Positions 23,801-38,800 of a DNA stretch of 64,000 nucleotides are shown piece after piece. The stretch lies in the NCBI GenBank assembly GCA_030704615.1, contig CM060733.1, positions 58,404,001 through 58,468,000 of the forward strand, written 5' to 3'. Source of the DNA: Takakia lepidozioides. Lineage: Eukaryota; Streptophyta; Takakiopsida; Takakiales; Takakiaceae. Made by a program: the position numbers and the translations under genes. A model generated the notes under the pieces. The model worked only from the letters and a program-made list of their open reading frames with translations. It searched no databases and was not told where the DNA came from. Within the stretch, counting starts at the first letter, position 1, and every line of letters begins with the position of its first letter.

Positions 23801-26800
23801 AATGAAACTTTGTAAAGCTCAAATTTCTCATGGAACATAGGAAAGAATCGAAAGGACACTTCATAATGTCCTCAGAAAGTTTAAAGAGCTTATGGGACAA
23901 GAGAAGAATGTACTCCTATGACGTTGTTTGCCATAGCCTTGTGGCGACGAAACAAGTGAGTGAGAAAGGAAAAAGAAGCCATGGGAGGGCCATGAGAAAG
24001 TAGGGCCACAGAAACCAAAAGTTAAAAACCCCAACTGTTGCACAAAGACAGAGTGCGTCATGCAGGTAAGCGGCTAGTCACTTCGGGCATTTCAGGTATC
24101 ATACCTAAGGGCCTCTTTCAGGGACGATTATCTCTGAGAAAACACCAGTGTCTGCATACACAGGGCACAAGAAGAAGAGTCCTTGGAGTAGTAGATTTTG
24201 CTTCTCCATACCCTGTGGCGATGCACCTTGCATTTGGTTTGGATAGAAGAGCAATGGGGGACATGGCATGAGGAGAGCAGCACACACATCAATAAGGGTG
24301 TGCTCACTGCAGCATAAGAATGACCCTGGAACCAGTTGTGTGGTGTCGGGATTTATGAGGAACTCCTGTACAGCTAATGGCAATGTGGTTAAAGGAGTTT
24401 GTGGTCATGCATGGTGTCATTACATTGTACTAGTAAGCATGGTGTTCATTAGGCCTGCTGTATGCCCCATGGTTGCATGGGATGTGATTTTCTCCTCACA
24501 ATTACAAGTTAGGTGCTTGTAATATTTCTCGCAGGTGAAATGATAGTGGGTCCGACAAAGACACTCTTCATGGATGAAATTTCGACAGGTCTGGACAGCT
24601 CAACAACATTCCAGATAGTGCAATGCCTCCGCCACTTTTCCCATGTCATGGAGTCTACCATCCTCATGTCATTGCTACAACCAGCCCCAGAGATCTTTGA
24701 GCTCTTTGATGATGTCATTTTGCTTTCAGAAGGCCAGGTTGTATACCATGGCCCGTGTGAGAATGTGTTGGAATTTTTCGAGAGCTGTGGCTTCAAATGC
24801 CCTGACCGAAAGGGTGTTGCTGATTTTTTGCAAGAGGTGAGATTTCTTCACCTGAACAGGCTATTACTCTTACCACTCCCTTTGCTCCGTCCAAGGTGAG
24901 CACATGTCTCTAGCAACAGGGTATGATGTTCTAAGTACAGTGAGTACACTCTTATCTCTCATGTGCACAACCTGTCCCTGTCCCCTCTCGGCCCTTTCTC
25001 TTTGCATGCAGTTGTACTGGTGTATTTTGGCTGCACTGTAGTACTTTAGAGTAAACTTATAATTAGCGGGTACATGGTTCTTACTTTGTGGATTGCAGGT
25101 TACATCACAAAAAGATCAAGAACAATATTGGTTCAACATACATCAGCCCTACCAGTATGTATCTGTGAAGCAGTTTACAAATGCTTACAAGAACTTTCGA
25201 GTAGGTGCACAATTGCATCAAGAGCTGATGACTCCCTTTGACAAATCAAATAGCCACAAGGGAGCATTATCACATGAGAAATTCTCAGTCAGCAAGTGGG
25301 AGCTTTTCAAGGCAAATTTTGCCAAGGAGTTGATCTTGGTGCAACGCAACTCGTTTGTTTATATCTTCAAAACAATGCAGGTTAGTCAAGTCACAATGTA
25401 AATTGGGTGGAAGTAATAATAAGAATAGTGACTTCAGGATCCTATATTTGCCTCATTATCCTGTTATACACAGCCTGAGGAGTGTACGCACTGTGTCATG
25501 GCATGACATTGATTTATCGTTGTAGAATGACTTAGCAAGTCTATATGAGGAGGGGAAGGAGCATACACAGAGGGAAGAAGAATTAGAACCACAGAAAGCC
25601 CAGATAGCTTATGGCGCAAGAATGGATCGCAAACACAAAGAAGCATAATTACAGAAGTTGTTAACCGAAGGTAAGAAAGAGCGGAAGTAAGTAGAGAATA
25701 AGCTACAGACTTCTGAATGTGTCCCATTGTCTCCATGTAACCCTCTACAAAACTGTGTTGACTGTTGCAGATTATTGTCATAGGGTTTGTAACAATGACC
25801 GTGTACCTTCGCACAAATATGCCCAAAGAGACTGTGGAGGATGGGCAGGTCTTCACTAGTTCACTTTTCTATGGTGTCATTGTGGTCATGTTCAATGGGT
25901 TTGCAGAAACCTCTATGACCATTTCTCGCTTGCCAGTATTCTTCAAGCAGCGTGACCTTCTCTTCTTTCCAGCATGGGTGTATACACTCCCGACAGTTGT
26001 TCTTAGGCTACCAATGTCCTTACTTGACGCAGGCCTTTGGATCATAATGACATACTATGTCATAGGGTACGCTCCAGAAGCTACCAGGCAAGTTCTCAAA
26101 TCAACCCACCAGTCAAGACAAGGCATTGTAGTGAATGAGGGATATGACACTGCTTTATCCAGGGATGTTGTAAACAAACCCACCATAAGAAATTTCTATG
26201 AAGTCAGATTAAGGGTTCCTGTATTTTGAAACTGTTCCATTGCATGGCAGACCAACACTGACCAGCCTAGCTGAAAATCAGGTCCCCCTCATGGGTACAT
26301 TGTGTTCTTCACTGGACTGACTAGGAAACCGTTGTCTGAATTGAAACTTTCTCAAGTATGTAATGGTGATCAGAACTATAGTCTCCACTAACCCTCTAGC
26401 TATTTGTGGGGTTGTCACCTACGAGGGTATGGAAACTAAGCTGAAAATTGTGATAGTGCCTGGTCCAAGTAAATTACAATGGATTCACCTCATGGTATTA
26501 CCATAACACTAGAAAACATGATGTGAAGTCAGCCACTAGTCCATCCTCCTGATGCAGATGTTAAGTGTGGCTGCATTTCCACATGTTTGGTCGAGTGTTA
26601 AGAGCTGCAGAATGCGTCAGTCAGCGACCAGCAGCTCACCCTAGCAACATGTATTGTTGACCACAGATTTTTTCGACAATTCCTTCTCCTTTTCGTCACA
26701 CATCAGATGTCTTCAGGTCTTTTCCGTTTCATGGCAGGAGTCTGTTGTACAACTATTGTAGCTAATACAGGTATGGTTGGACCAAACCAGCCCAACTTGG

Positions 26801-29800
26801 ATAGCTGCTCCTTTTCTTTTTGTCTCTTCAAAAATGCTTGGCAGCCTACCTGCACGAGGCCTTCACCCTTAGACAATCGCTAGAACATTAGTTCTTATTA
26901 TTGGGTTCTGGTTTTGTTCCTCTCTCATGTTTTCTTCCATTTTGTCCCATAAGCTCTATGAGCTTTCCGCGGACGTTATAAAGCACCATTTCATTTCATT
27001 TCATTTGTCTTCTCTTCCGTTTCATTTCTATTTCTCTTTCTCTGAGTGTTCAAGCCCCATAAGCTCTGTAGGCTTCCTGTGGATGTTGTGAAGTTCTTTT
27101 CTGCCTTTGGTTTGTGTTGTTCTCCCTTGGCCAAAGGCCCCACCTCTCTGGCCACCCATGGACAATACTTTTTTCTCTGCTTTTTTTCTCTCTTTTTTTG
27201 GGTTTTCTCCAGGGCCCTACCTTGTACCAGGATATAGCTTCTTTTTCTTTCATTTCATTGCACTTCCTCGCTGAGCAATTTACAAGCTGCAGGGCATCTT
27301 CCATTGCCTTATATGCTTTACCCAAATTAGCTATCAGGGCCGTCAGAAACATAGCAGCTGTGGATAATTGCATGTAGGTTATTTCACAAAATCCTCCTAC
27401 TGATGCTTATATGTTGGTCTGCCTTTTGATCACAGGAGGGTCCATTGCATTGCTCATCATCTTTATGTTGGGAGGTTTCATTGTTCCTCGGCCGGATATC
27501 AAGCCTCGGTGGATTTGGGGCTACTGGTTGTCACCCCTCACCTACTCATCACTTTGAATGAATTGCTCGCACCCCGCTTGGATAAGGTAATATTCACCAT
27601 AGCCTACTTCAAATGTGGTGCCGTGCTTTTTCAAAGCAATCAACCAGTGGTTGTAGGCCGTCATCTGTACTGTGTCCATATACCTCTAGGCTGGTCAAGG
27701 TTAGCACACTGGAGTCTCGTCTTTTCTTAATCTAGACTTCGATGGTTATCCATGATGGTTGATTGTTTAGCTCAAATAAGGACCAAATACACATGGAAAT
27801 GCATGTGACATCAAGTTCTTTACTACGAAAATGCCATGTGATCCTTCTGGTTTAATCCATAGTTTTGTTATTATACATACAGTGAAATGATGGACTATGT
27901 TGACCTGGCATGACAGAAATTGCCAAACACCACCCACAGTCTTGGACAGCAGGTACTGGTAAATGCGGGCACCTTCACGAGCCCTATTGGTATTGGATAA
28001 GCATTGCCGCACTGATTGGATATGCGATCTTTTTCAATATTCTCTGGACATTGGCGCTCGCCTATCTTAGACGTAAGTCCAACAATCCGCCTATTCATTG
28101 CTAAGCCAACTTGTACTTACAACTGATTGAAAAGGGTTCCAACTATAGGAGAGGCAGGGAGCAGTAAGATAATGTCCCAGGGTGGGATACTGTCCTGGGT
28201 TGTGTCTTTTTCTTAGTGCCTTTCTACTTTCATACTGGAGTTTGAATTATGTTCATTGAAAAACAGCAATTGGAAAACCTCAAGCTGTGGTAACTGAGGA
28301 GTCCCTTGCTCGGAAGCAAGCAAGTTTGTTGGGTGATGGCGTACCTCTTACCCCAGCACGGACAAGCCACACAAGGAAGGTCCCACGGTCACTATCTTCT
28401 CAAGATGGCAGCAGCAGTCCAAGTATGTATATTCACTTATGGAATCTAAGTCTGTGTGTGCTCCTTTTGTCTTTTCTTGTTCCATAAGCTCTCTAGGCTA
28501 CCATGGACGTTATAATGTTCCCTGGCCCTCTGTGGACATTGTAAAGACCCTCAATTTACGGGCTTGTTGTGGGCCCCACTCTTTTCCTGCTTTTCTCTTG
28601 TTCCATAATCTCTTTGAGCTTTCAGCAGACCTTATGAAGTGTCATCTATTTCTTTTGTCCCATAAGCTCTTTGAACTTCCTCCTCTCACTGAAGAACACT
28701 TCTTCTATTGCCCTCTATACTAAGAGATCCGTGCGAGATTCCACTGTCTATTCCGTGGAACCCAATCTCTCACTGAAGTCTTTCACTATGAAGATCAGAA
28801 ATGCCTGGCAGCTTACCTGCACGAGGCACTCACCCTTAGACAATCACTCGAACAATAGTTTTTATCTCTGGCTCTGGGTTTTTGTTTCCTCTCTCATGTT
28901 TTCTTCCATTTTGTCCCATACATCTGCGGCATCCCCCGACCAAAAAGTGGCTGTTTGACACCGTCGTCAGCCCTGCTACCATCTATGGTTGTGAGTTCTG
29001 GGCACCTGGTGTCCCTGTCTCCTGGTGGGAAAAGAATTTGGAACCATTACAGTCATCTTTTCTCCAAGCAATGCTTGGCGCCAGGAGCACAACTCCATCT
29101 CAGATCCTAGGTGCAGAGTTCGCATGTGTACCATTGCAATCCGAGGCCCTCTTCAGGCTTACAATCTTTCTCCATAGATTGCAGGCCCTTCCACCCAAAG
29201 GGCTAGTGGCAAGGGCCCCACAACATCTATGAGGCTCAAAGCTGCAGGTTTCAGGAACTCCTGGTATGCTCGAGTGGACAGTTTATTTCAACGTAACGGA
29301 CTTTCTACTGCTTTCCTATTACCAATGAACCCAGATGAGGTGGACATCACATCCAGACATGACCGCAACAGACTCATTCGGAGAGAGCTTATGGAATTAC
29401 ATGTCAAGAGAACTTGGATGCTACCCAATCTCACGACAAAGCTCCACTTCTATCGAGAGACATTCTTGGTGCTCCGCGATGATAGAATCTTGAGACCAAA
29501 TTACCTTTCAGCACCCTTATCTCCTTCCCTCTTGAGGGCATTGGGGCGGTTCAGGGTGGGTTCCCACAACCTACGGATAGAGACTGGCAGATGGGAAAAC
29601 CTGCAACGGGAGGACCGCCTATGTCCAGCTTGCATAGGGCGCAGCAAGGAAATTGAAACTGAAGAACACTTCTTCTTCTACTGCCCTCTATACTACGAGA
29701 TCCGTGGGAGATTTCACTGTTTATTCAGTGGAACCCAAACTCTCACTGATGTCTTTCACTATGAGGATCAAAAATGCGTGGCAGCCTACCTACACGAGGC

Positions 29801-32800
29801 CTTCACCCTTAGACAATCGCTAGAACATTAATTGTGGTTTCTGGATTTGTTCCTCTCTCATGTTTTCTTCCATTTTGTCCCATAAGCTCTACGAGCTTTC
29901 CGCGGACGTTATAAAGCACCATTTCATTTCATTCATTTCCCATAAGCTCTATGAAACTTCCCGCTGACGTTATAAAGCACCATTTCATTTCATTTCATTT
30001 CTCGCCCAATCTCTTACTGAAGTCTTCCATTATGAGGATCAGGAATGCTTGGCAGCTTATCTGCGTGAGGCCTTGGCCCTTAGGCAATCCCTTGAGCAGT
30101 AGTTGCTTCTGGGCTGCTTCTGGCTGTGGTTTTCTCTTCTTTCATGTTTTTGCCCTTTTGTCCCATATGCTCTTTGAGCTTTCCGGGGACATTATAAAGT
30201 ACCATTTCGTTTCATTTCTCACAGAAGTCTTCCATTACGAGGATCAGAAATGCTTGGCAGCTTATCTGCACGAAGCTCTGACCCTTAGGCAATCCCTTGA
30301 GTTGTTGCTTTTGGGCTGCTTCTGGCTTCACTCTGTCTTTTGTTTTCTTTCTTGTTTCTTGTCTTCCTTTTGTTCCATTAGCTCTTTGAGCTTTCTGCGG
30401 ACGTTATAAAGTTCCATTTCATTTCATTTCTCTATGCTACAAGGGTAGCCCTGGTAGCTGACTGCTGGGGCTGAGATGTTTGGTTTGGATTATTGTTGAT
30501 TCATAGGCTCTCTGAGCTTCTGGGGAGTCATGAATTTCCGTGCTGCCACTTACGGCTGTGAGCTTTCCTGGGGTACCCATTTCCAACCAAACACGATCGC
30601 AAGAGACTCATCAGGCGAGAGCTGATTGAACATTTTCGGCAGACCTGGAAACCAGCGAATCCCACAACAAAGCTGCCGTTCTATTAGGAGACATTCTTGG
30701 TCCTCCACAATGATAGAATCTTACAGCCTAATAACTTGTCTGCAACTCTATCTCTTCTCTTCTAAGGGCATTGGGAAGGTTTAGGGTGGACTCCCAGTCT
30801 GTGGATAGTGGCAGGTAGGTTGGACATCTGCTAGAGATGACAGGAGGGAGATTGAAACAGAGGAATATTTCTCTTTCACTGCCTTCTCTACTATGAGATC
30901 CAGGGGAGATACTATTGCCTATCTGAGATAGCCGATCCCTTACAGAGGTGTTCTTTTATGAGGATCAGAAATGCCTCTGGATGAAGGGTTACATGTTAGA
31001 TGACCCCTTGATGAATAGTTGTTTTTGGGCTGCTTGTTGAGGGCCCTACTCTCTTGTATCCTTCTTTCTCTTGTCCCATGAGATTAGGTGATGCCCAATT
31101 TCTTATGGAGGTCTTTTCCATTATGAGGATCAGAAATGCTTCGCAGCTGACGTTGAATGCTGTGTCAACCATTTTCCCATGCCACACTGTGGGCATTCAT
31201 TAATGTGAGAGAGAAGAGAATGACCTAAGGTCGAAGGGTCATCTGGATTTCAAACTGAGACCGTGTTTGGTTTGCTTGCAGTTACGATGGTACATGACCA
31301 GCCAGATGTAGAGGATGGGGCACCAGACCCTGTCCACTTGAGCATTTCAGCTCAGATAGCCTGCATGAGCATGCCAAATGAACACAGAGATCACAAGGAT
31401 ATTCTGGATCCAGGATTTGAGACTGTCACTACTCCAGAGAAGTCACAAAGCGAGGGATGATCTTGCCTTTCGAACCATTGTCCATCTCATTTGATGATAT
31501 CAAGTATTTCGTTGACATGCCCGCGGTACTACATCTCCCACCTCCAATCTCTTTCTTTATCTCTCTGCCTTCATGCAACGTTAGGGGAATCAACCTTTGT
31601 ATCTGGTGCTGTCCTACTATGTTCTTGGGCCCTTTGGTCTCCCAAGATGGAATAAATTTAAAGTTTCTTTTGTGTTTCCTTCTTTCGTATTTCTCATTCT
31701 TTTGCCCACTTCCCTTTCGTTCCGCCCAAACTGGGTGCATGGTTATGACCACAAGGCTACAGCAAACAACACGTTATGAGTACATGTTTCTCCCACAAGC
31801 TCTTTGGCTTTCCAGGGACATTATTAAATGTGTCTTTTTGTATTGCCTATTCAGAGATAACCGATCCCTTACAGAGGTGTTAGAATACGAGGATGTGCTT
31901 GGTATCATATCTGCATGAGGTGTTAGATTTTAGAGATTCTCTTGATCAATAGTTATTTTTGGGCTGCTTGTTGAGAGCACCACTCTCTTTCTAATTTCCG
32001 GCTATCTGTTGTGCCATAAGTTCTGTGAGCTTTCCACGAATGTTATAGAGTGTCATTTCATTTCACTTCTCTTCTCCTCAGTGGGCGTTTCTTTTTTCCT
32101 TTCTTTCAATCCACATCAAGCAGTCCTGGAAATCAGTGATGCCTCTCATAGCCAAGTTGCAGTTCTAATGAGACACCTTCCTTGTCCTAAGCATGGACGG
32201 AATCTTATAGACCTCTGACTTGTTTAACCTCTCTCCATATCTTCTTCTATGGGTCAAATGAGGGTGTGCTCACCCGAGGATAGAGATTGGCAGATGGATA
32301 AGCAGCAGTGTGCCAAATGCTGTGTCCTGCTTCTGCTCGACAAGCCAGGCGGGAGATTGAGACTGAAGAACATTTCCTTCTTTTACTGTTCTCTCTCTCT
32401 TTACTACAGCCAATGTCAGTAAGGCAATCAAGAAGCTGCAAAATGGCAGAGCGGTGGACATTTCAGGACTTCAGAGTGAATTCATCAAGCATGCTGCACC
32501 TACTTTAGCCCCTTTTATAGCTAACCTCTTCAATGAGGTGGTGCAACGGGGCTTTCCAACAGAGTGGACAAAGAGCATCATCCACCCACTTTTTAAGAGC
32601 GGTGACAGGCTCGCACCGACAAACTATCGTACTATCATGGTGTCCTCATTACTTGCTAAACTGTTTGGGGCAGTAGGGGCCATGGAACTGGATGATTGGG
32701 CTGAGTACTCTCGCATTCGTGCTGAGGGACAGGCTGGTTTCCGTCGAAACCGATCCACTATTGACCACATCTTCACTCTTCAAGTTATGGTGGGAAGTGC

Positions 32801-35800
32801 ATGCTATGACAAAAGAATGGTCTACGTTTGCTTCGTGGACTTTCACAAAGCCTTTGATTCAGTTCCTCGGGACCTTCTCTTCCAACGGCTCCATAGAGTG
32901 GAAGTCCCTCCAGACATCCTTTGTGCCATCTCTTCTATGTATGAGATTGTCACTGGCATGGTCAACGTCGCTGGTGAATTCTCAGCCGAGATCCACAGCA
33001 ACATTGGAGTCAAACAGGGCTGCCCCCTTTCACCTACCCTGTTCGGGATCTACATTGACGCCTTGGAGAATTACATATCAAAAAACCATGGGGTTGGGGT
33101 CCCATTGGATGGGGAACCAACCCAATCAGATCTCCTCTATGCTGATGATGTTGCCCTTTTGGCACAATCCCCGGTCTTTCTGCAACGCCATCTCAAAATT
33201 TTGGAACAGTTCTGCAAAGACTATGGGATGCAGGTCAATCTTAGCAAGACCAAGATCATGGTCTTCAATGGCCAGGCTGATCGTAGATTCATCTTCAACC
33301 AGCAGGAAATTGAGATTGTGAAATCATACCGGTACCTAGGTCTGGTTATCCACTCCCCCAAGTTTCACTTTGCAGCCACTGCCTTGGACAGGTTGACTAA
33401 AGGTAAGGCGGCCTCCGTCCGCCTTCAGGCCAAATGCAAGCAAATACATCTGCGGCATCCCCCGACCAAAAAGTGGCTGTTTGACACCGTCGTCAGCCCT
33501 GCTACCATCTATGGTTGTGAGTTCTGGGCACCTGGTGTCCCTGTCTCCTGGTGGGAAAAGAATTTGGAACCATTACAGTCATCTTTTCTCCAAGCAATGC
33601 TTGGCGCCAATAGAATCTTGAGACCAAATTACCTTTCAGCACCCTTATCTCCTTCCCTCTTGAGGGCATTGGGGCGGTTCAGGGTGGGTTCCCACAACCT
33701 ACGGATAGAGACTGGCAGATGGGAAAACCTGCAACGGGAGGACCGCCTATGTCCAGCTTGCATAGGGCTCAGCAAGGAAATTGAAACTGAAGAACACTTC
33801 TTCTTCTACTGCCCTCTATACTACGAGATCCGTGGGAGATTTCACTGTTTATTCAGTGGAACCCAAACTCTCACTGATGTCTTTCACTATGAGGATCAAA
33901 AATGTGTGGCAGCCTACCTACACGAGGCCTTCACCCTTAGACAATCGCTAGAACATTAATTGTGGTTTCTGGATTTGTTCCTCTCTCATGTTTTCTTCCA
34001 TTTTGTCCCATAAGCTCTACGAGCTTTCCGCGGACGTTATAAAGCACCATTTCATTTCATTTCATTTCTCTTATGAATCACAAGGCCATACTTTGTCTCG
34101 TTAGAGAGACAGCCCTTGACAGAGGTGTTTCAATACAAGGATCAGAGATGCCGTGTGGCATATCTATAGGATGCTCTCCACCTTAGAGAATCTCTCCAAG
34201 GTGTCAATTCATTTCTTTGGGTTTACTATTGTCTAGTTAGAGACAGCCCTTGACAGAGGTTTTTCAGTACAAGGATCAGATATGCCGTGTGGCATATCTA
34301 TACAAAGCTGTCCACCTTAGAGAATCTCTCCAAGGTGAATTGTAGTGTCATTCATTTCTTGTTTTCTGCTTTTCTGGCCCATAAGCTCTTTGAGCTTCCC
34401 GTCCATCTTATGAAGTTACTTTCATTCCTTCTTGCTTCTTTTGCTGTCCTTGTGCAATGTTTGGGGTTTCATTTGTTCTTTGGTTTCTGTCGTTGGACTT
34501 CGTCCCGTGGGCCCTCTGGCCCTCCAGTGGACATAGTGTATCCGTTCTTTGCTTGGTCATTGAACTTGGAGGATCATGGAGATGCCGAGGTCTGAACTCT
34601 TCTCTCTTTCATCTACACAGGAAATGAAGCAGCAGGGCGTAGCAGAGGACAGACGCCAGCTTCTACGTGGTGTCACTGGTAGTTTCAGGCCTGGTGTCCT
34701 CACGGCATTGGTTGGTGTAAGCGGGGCTGGAAAGACGACCCTCGTGGATGTTCTTGCAGGAAGGAAAACAGGCGGCTACATTGAGGGTGACATCCGCATT
34801 GCTGGCTACCCCAAGAATCAGGAGACATTTGCTCGAATTGCAGGATACTGTGAGCAGAATGACATTCATTCCCCTCAGGTTACAGTTCTGGAATCAGTTA
34901 TCTACTCAGCCTGGCTCCGTCTCTCTGCCGACATACCTGATGCTGATAAAATGGTACTATTTGTGCTGCCATGGTCATGACATGTCTGCAGTTGAGCAAC
35001 TTATAAATTCTGATTTATTTTATGTCTGCCTTGGGGCCCCAGTGTGTTTGACCCCCTTTCTGCTATGACTTACCTGCACATATGATTCCTTTCATCGTGG
35101 AGTGATCCAAAGAGCAAAGGGAGAAAAGAACATATTGCATTCTATCTAATACATCTGATGCAGATATTTGTGAATGAGGTGATGGAGCTGGTCGAGCTAA
35201 TGCCACTGCAAGACGCCCTGGTGGGTCTGCCAGGGGTCACTGGACTGTCCACAGAGCAGCGCAAGCGTCTCACGATTGCGGTCGAGCTTGTAGCCAACCC
35301 ATCCATCATCTTCATGGATGAGCCCACCAGTGGGCTTGATGCACGGGCTGCTGCTATTGTGATGCGTACTGTCCGTAATACCGTTGACACTGGCCGGACT
35401 GTTGTCTGCACCATCCATCAACCCAGTATTGACATCTTTGAAGCTTTTGATGAGGTATTCCCTCTCCCCGCCCCTTTTGTGTCTTTTATAAAGCACCTTT
35501 TCATTTCATTTCTCTTTTTGGCTCTGGTTTTGTTTCCTCTCTCTTTGTATCGTAGATTCATCTTCAACCAGCAGGAAATTGAGATTGTGAAATCATACCG
35601 GTACCTAGGTCTGGTTATCCACTCCCCCAAGTTTCACTTTGCAGCCACTGCCTTGGACAGGTTGACTAAAGGTAAGGCGGCCTCCGTCCGCCTTCAGGCC
35701 AAATGCAAGCAAATACATCTGCGGCATCCCCCGACCAAAAAGTGGCTGTTTGACACCGTCGTCAGCCCTGCTACCATCTATGGTTGTGAGTTCTGGGCAC

Positions 35801-38800
35801 CTGGTGTCCCTGTCTCCTGGTTGGAAAAGAATTTGGAACCATTACTGTCATCTTTTCTCCAAGCAATGCTTGGCGCCAGGAGCACAACTCCATCTCAGAT
35901 CCTAGGTGCAGAGTTCGCATGTGTACCATTGCAATCCGAGGCCCTCTTCAGGCTTACAATCTTTCTCCATAGATTGCAGGCCCTTCCACCCAAAGGGCTA
36001 GTGGCAAGGGCCCCACAACATCTATGAGGCTCAAAGCTGCAGGTTTCAGGAACTCCTGGTATGCTCGAGTGGACAGTTTATTTCAACATAACGGACTTTC
36101 TACTGCTTTCCTATTACCAATGAACCCAGATGAGGTGGACATCATATCCAGACATGACCGCAACAGACTCATTCGGAGAGAGCTTATGGAATTACATGTC
36201 AAGAGAACTTGGATGCTACCCAATCTCACGACAAAGCTCCACTTCTATCGAGAGACATTCTTGGTGCTCCGCGATGATAGAATCTTGAGACCAAATTACC
36301 TTTCAGCACCCTTATCTCCTTCCCTCTTGAGGGCATTGGGGCGGTTCAGGGTGGGTTCCCACAACCTACGGATAGAGACTGGCAGATGGGAAAACCTGCA
36401 ACGGGAGGACCGCCTATGTCCAGCTTGCATAGGGCGCAGCAAGGAAATTGAAACTGAAGAACACTTCTTCTTCTACTGCCCTCTATACTACGAGATCCGT
36501 GGGAGATTTCACTGTTTATTCAGTGGAACCCAAACTCTCACTGATGTCTTTCACTAAGAGGATCAAAAATGCGTGGCAGCCTACCTACACGAGGCCTTCA
36601 CCCTTAGACAATCGCTAGAACATTAATTGTGGTTTCTGGATTTGTTCCTCTCTCATGTTTTCTTCCATTTTGTCCCATAAGCTCTACGAGCTTTCCGCGG
36701 ACGTTATAAAGCACCATTTCATTTCATTTCGTTTCAGTAGAAGAAGAACACTTCTTCTTCTTCTACTGCCCTCTACTGTTTATTCAGTGGAACCCAAACT
36801 CTCACTGATGTCTTCCACTATGAGGATCAAAAATGCTTGGCAGCCTACCTGCACGAGGCCTTCACCCTTAGACAATCGCTAGAACATTAATTGTTATTCT
36901 TGGTTTCTGGATTTGTTCCTCTCTCATGTTTTCTTCCATTTTGTCCCATAAGCTCTATGAGCTTTCTGTGGACGTTATAAAGCACCATTTCATTTCATTT
37001 CATTTGTTTCCTATGAGCTCTATGAGCTTTCCGCGGACGTTATAAAGCACCATTTCATTTCTCTTGTTTTTTCCATTTTGTCCCATAAGCTCTTTGAGCT
37101 TTCTGGGGACGTTATAAAGTACCATTTCATTTCATTTCTCTTAGATACTATTGCCTATTCTGAGATAGCCAATACCTTACAGAGGTTTTCAAGTACAAGG
37201 ATCAGAAATGTTGCAGCATATCTGCATAAGGCATTATCTCTTAGACAGTCCCTTCATCAAGTTGTTTTTGTGCTGCTTGTTGGGGGCCCACCTCTCTTTC
37301 TTGTTTCCTGCTTTCCCATAGGGTCTATGGCCACAAGGCTACAGCAATAAATGTCTTATGTGTACATTCTCTTGTCCCTTAAGTGAAAATAACCATGTTT
37401 TGCCGGGTTATTAGGCCTGCATTGGAGTACGCATCTGCAGTATGGGTTGATAACTCCAACCAAGAATCCATTCAAGTGGGGTGCTTAAGGAGTGCATGTC
37501 AGCATATAAGACGTTGCTAAGTCCTGGTGGAAGAGAGTAGAAGAGATTCTCAAGGATCTGAATCTAAGTCCGCAAGCCTTGACCCTGCTGGATAAATCTG
37601 GCTTAGAGGCTTTAGTGTCCAAAGCCATGTCTGTTGCCAGGAAATTGTCTGATGAAATTGAAGTTAGGCAGAAAACTTCCCTGAACTTGCTTCCAGTCTG
37701 GAGCTCATGGGAGTTCTTGGGTGATTTATGGTCTAAGCTGACCAACGTATGCAGAACAGTCCCCATGTCATTAACAGCACATGGGAAGTGAGCTCTTGGT
37801 ATCCTTTGTACAAATATGAAACATCCAAAATGGATGTTGAAGCATGGAACCCAGTGGTCATTGTGTTCATTTGTGATTTCTGTTCTAGTTGTTGCATGGT
37901 CTTGTTACGAAGCTATCCAAACGGAGCTGATGTTTTACTGACCGGGGCATGAAACTCAGTCCGAGGCCGCCTTGGTTCTTATACACAAATGACATTTGAA
38001 TCACTGGGTCATGCTAGCTAAAGGGCTGGCATTCAAACCATGCCAGAGTCAAAATGTTGACTTACTGCTTTCATGACTCTCTCTGTGAGATGTAGGTGAA
38101 GAGTGTAGAACAAGTATGTAGTGCACTTACCCTTATACATGTTTGGATCTGAAAAATGTAGTGGTGTTGATGTGGCAGATGTTGTTACTTAAACGTGGAG
38201 GTCAAGTTATCTACATGGGTCCCTTGGGGCTCAATTCTCATACACTTGTTGAGTACTTTGAGGTGAGATCTTTAACATGGGGAGACCAAGATAGAGATAC
38301 ACAAGGAGAGAGAGAATTTACGAATCTACACATTGACAAGAACTGGCCACAACATACCCTAGAGGAGAAGTCCTTGCAGGCCTCCCTGAGCTGGTGTCAA
38401 CCAACCACAGTAGTTGAGATGGAGAATACCATAGAGCCCATGCGCAGAAGTGCGGTTACCAGGAAGTAAGAGTCTGTTTAATAACCAGGTCGCCGTTAGA
38501 GCAGACTAGAAAGCATGGCATTGATTCCAGTACTGCTTCTCCAGCTTTGTAGCCAAAACATGACTGTAGTTGCACTGCCAATCGTTCTTTTGAGGATGTA
38601 GAGGGGAAACCAGGTGAATTTTCCCTTGAAGTAGACAGATCTATGGGACTACCAAAATACGATCACAGTGAGAAACTAAGATACGGTGAGCTTTGTAGCC
38701 TTTTGTCTATAGATCCCACTTACAGTTTGAGGGGAACTGAAAAACAGGGGTTGGAGAGCTCAATGCGGTCACTCTCTTTGATTGAGGCTTGCTTCAGTTT

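Noticed and set aside
29229-29232. ATGA overlap in the LINE as a definite stop-restart signal
   Set aside because: It could equally be an inherited one-base change. Kept as a finding about shared history, not as a regulatory site.
35164-36027. Fusion of the ABC transporter to a LINE protein, suggested by one long frame
   Set aside because: A good donor (GAG|GTATTC) follows FEAFDE, and the next transporter exon resumes at 38,179 with [11 protein letters not shown]. The LINE is intronic.
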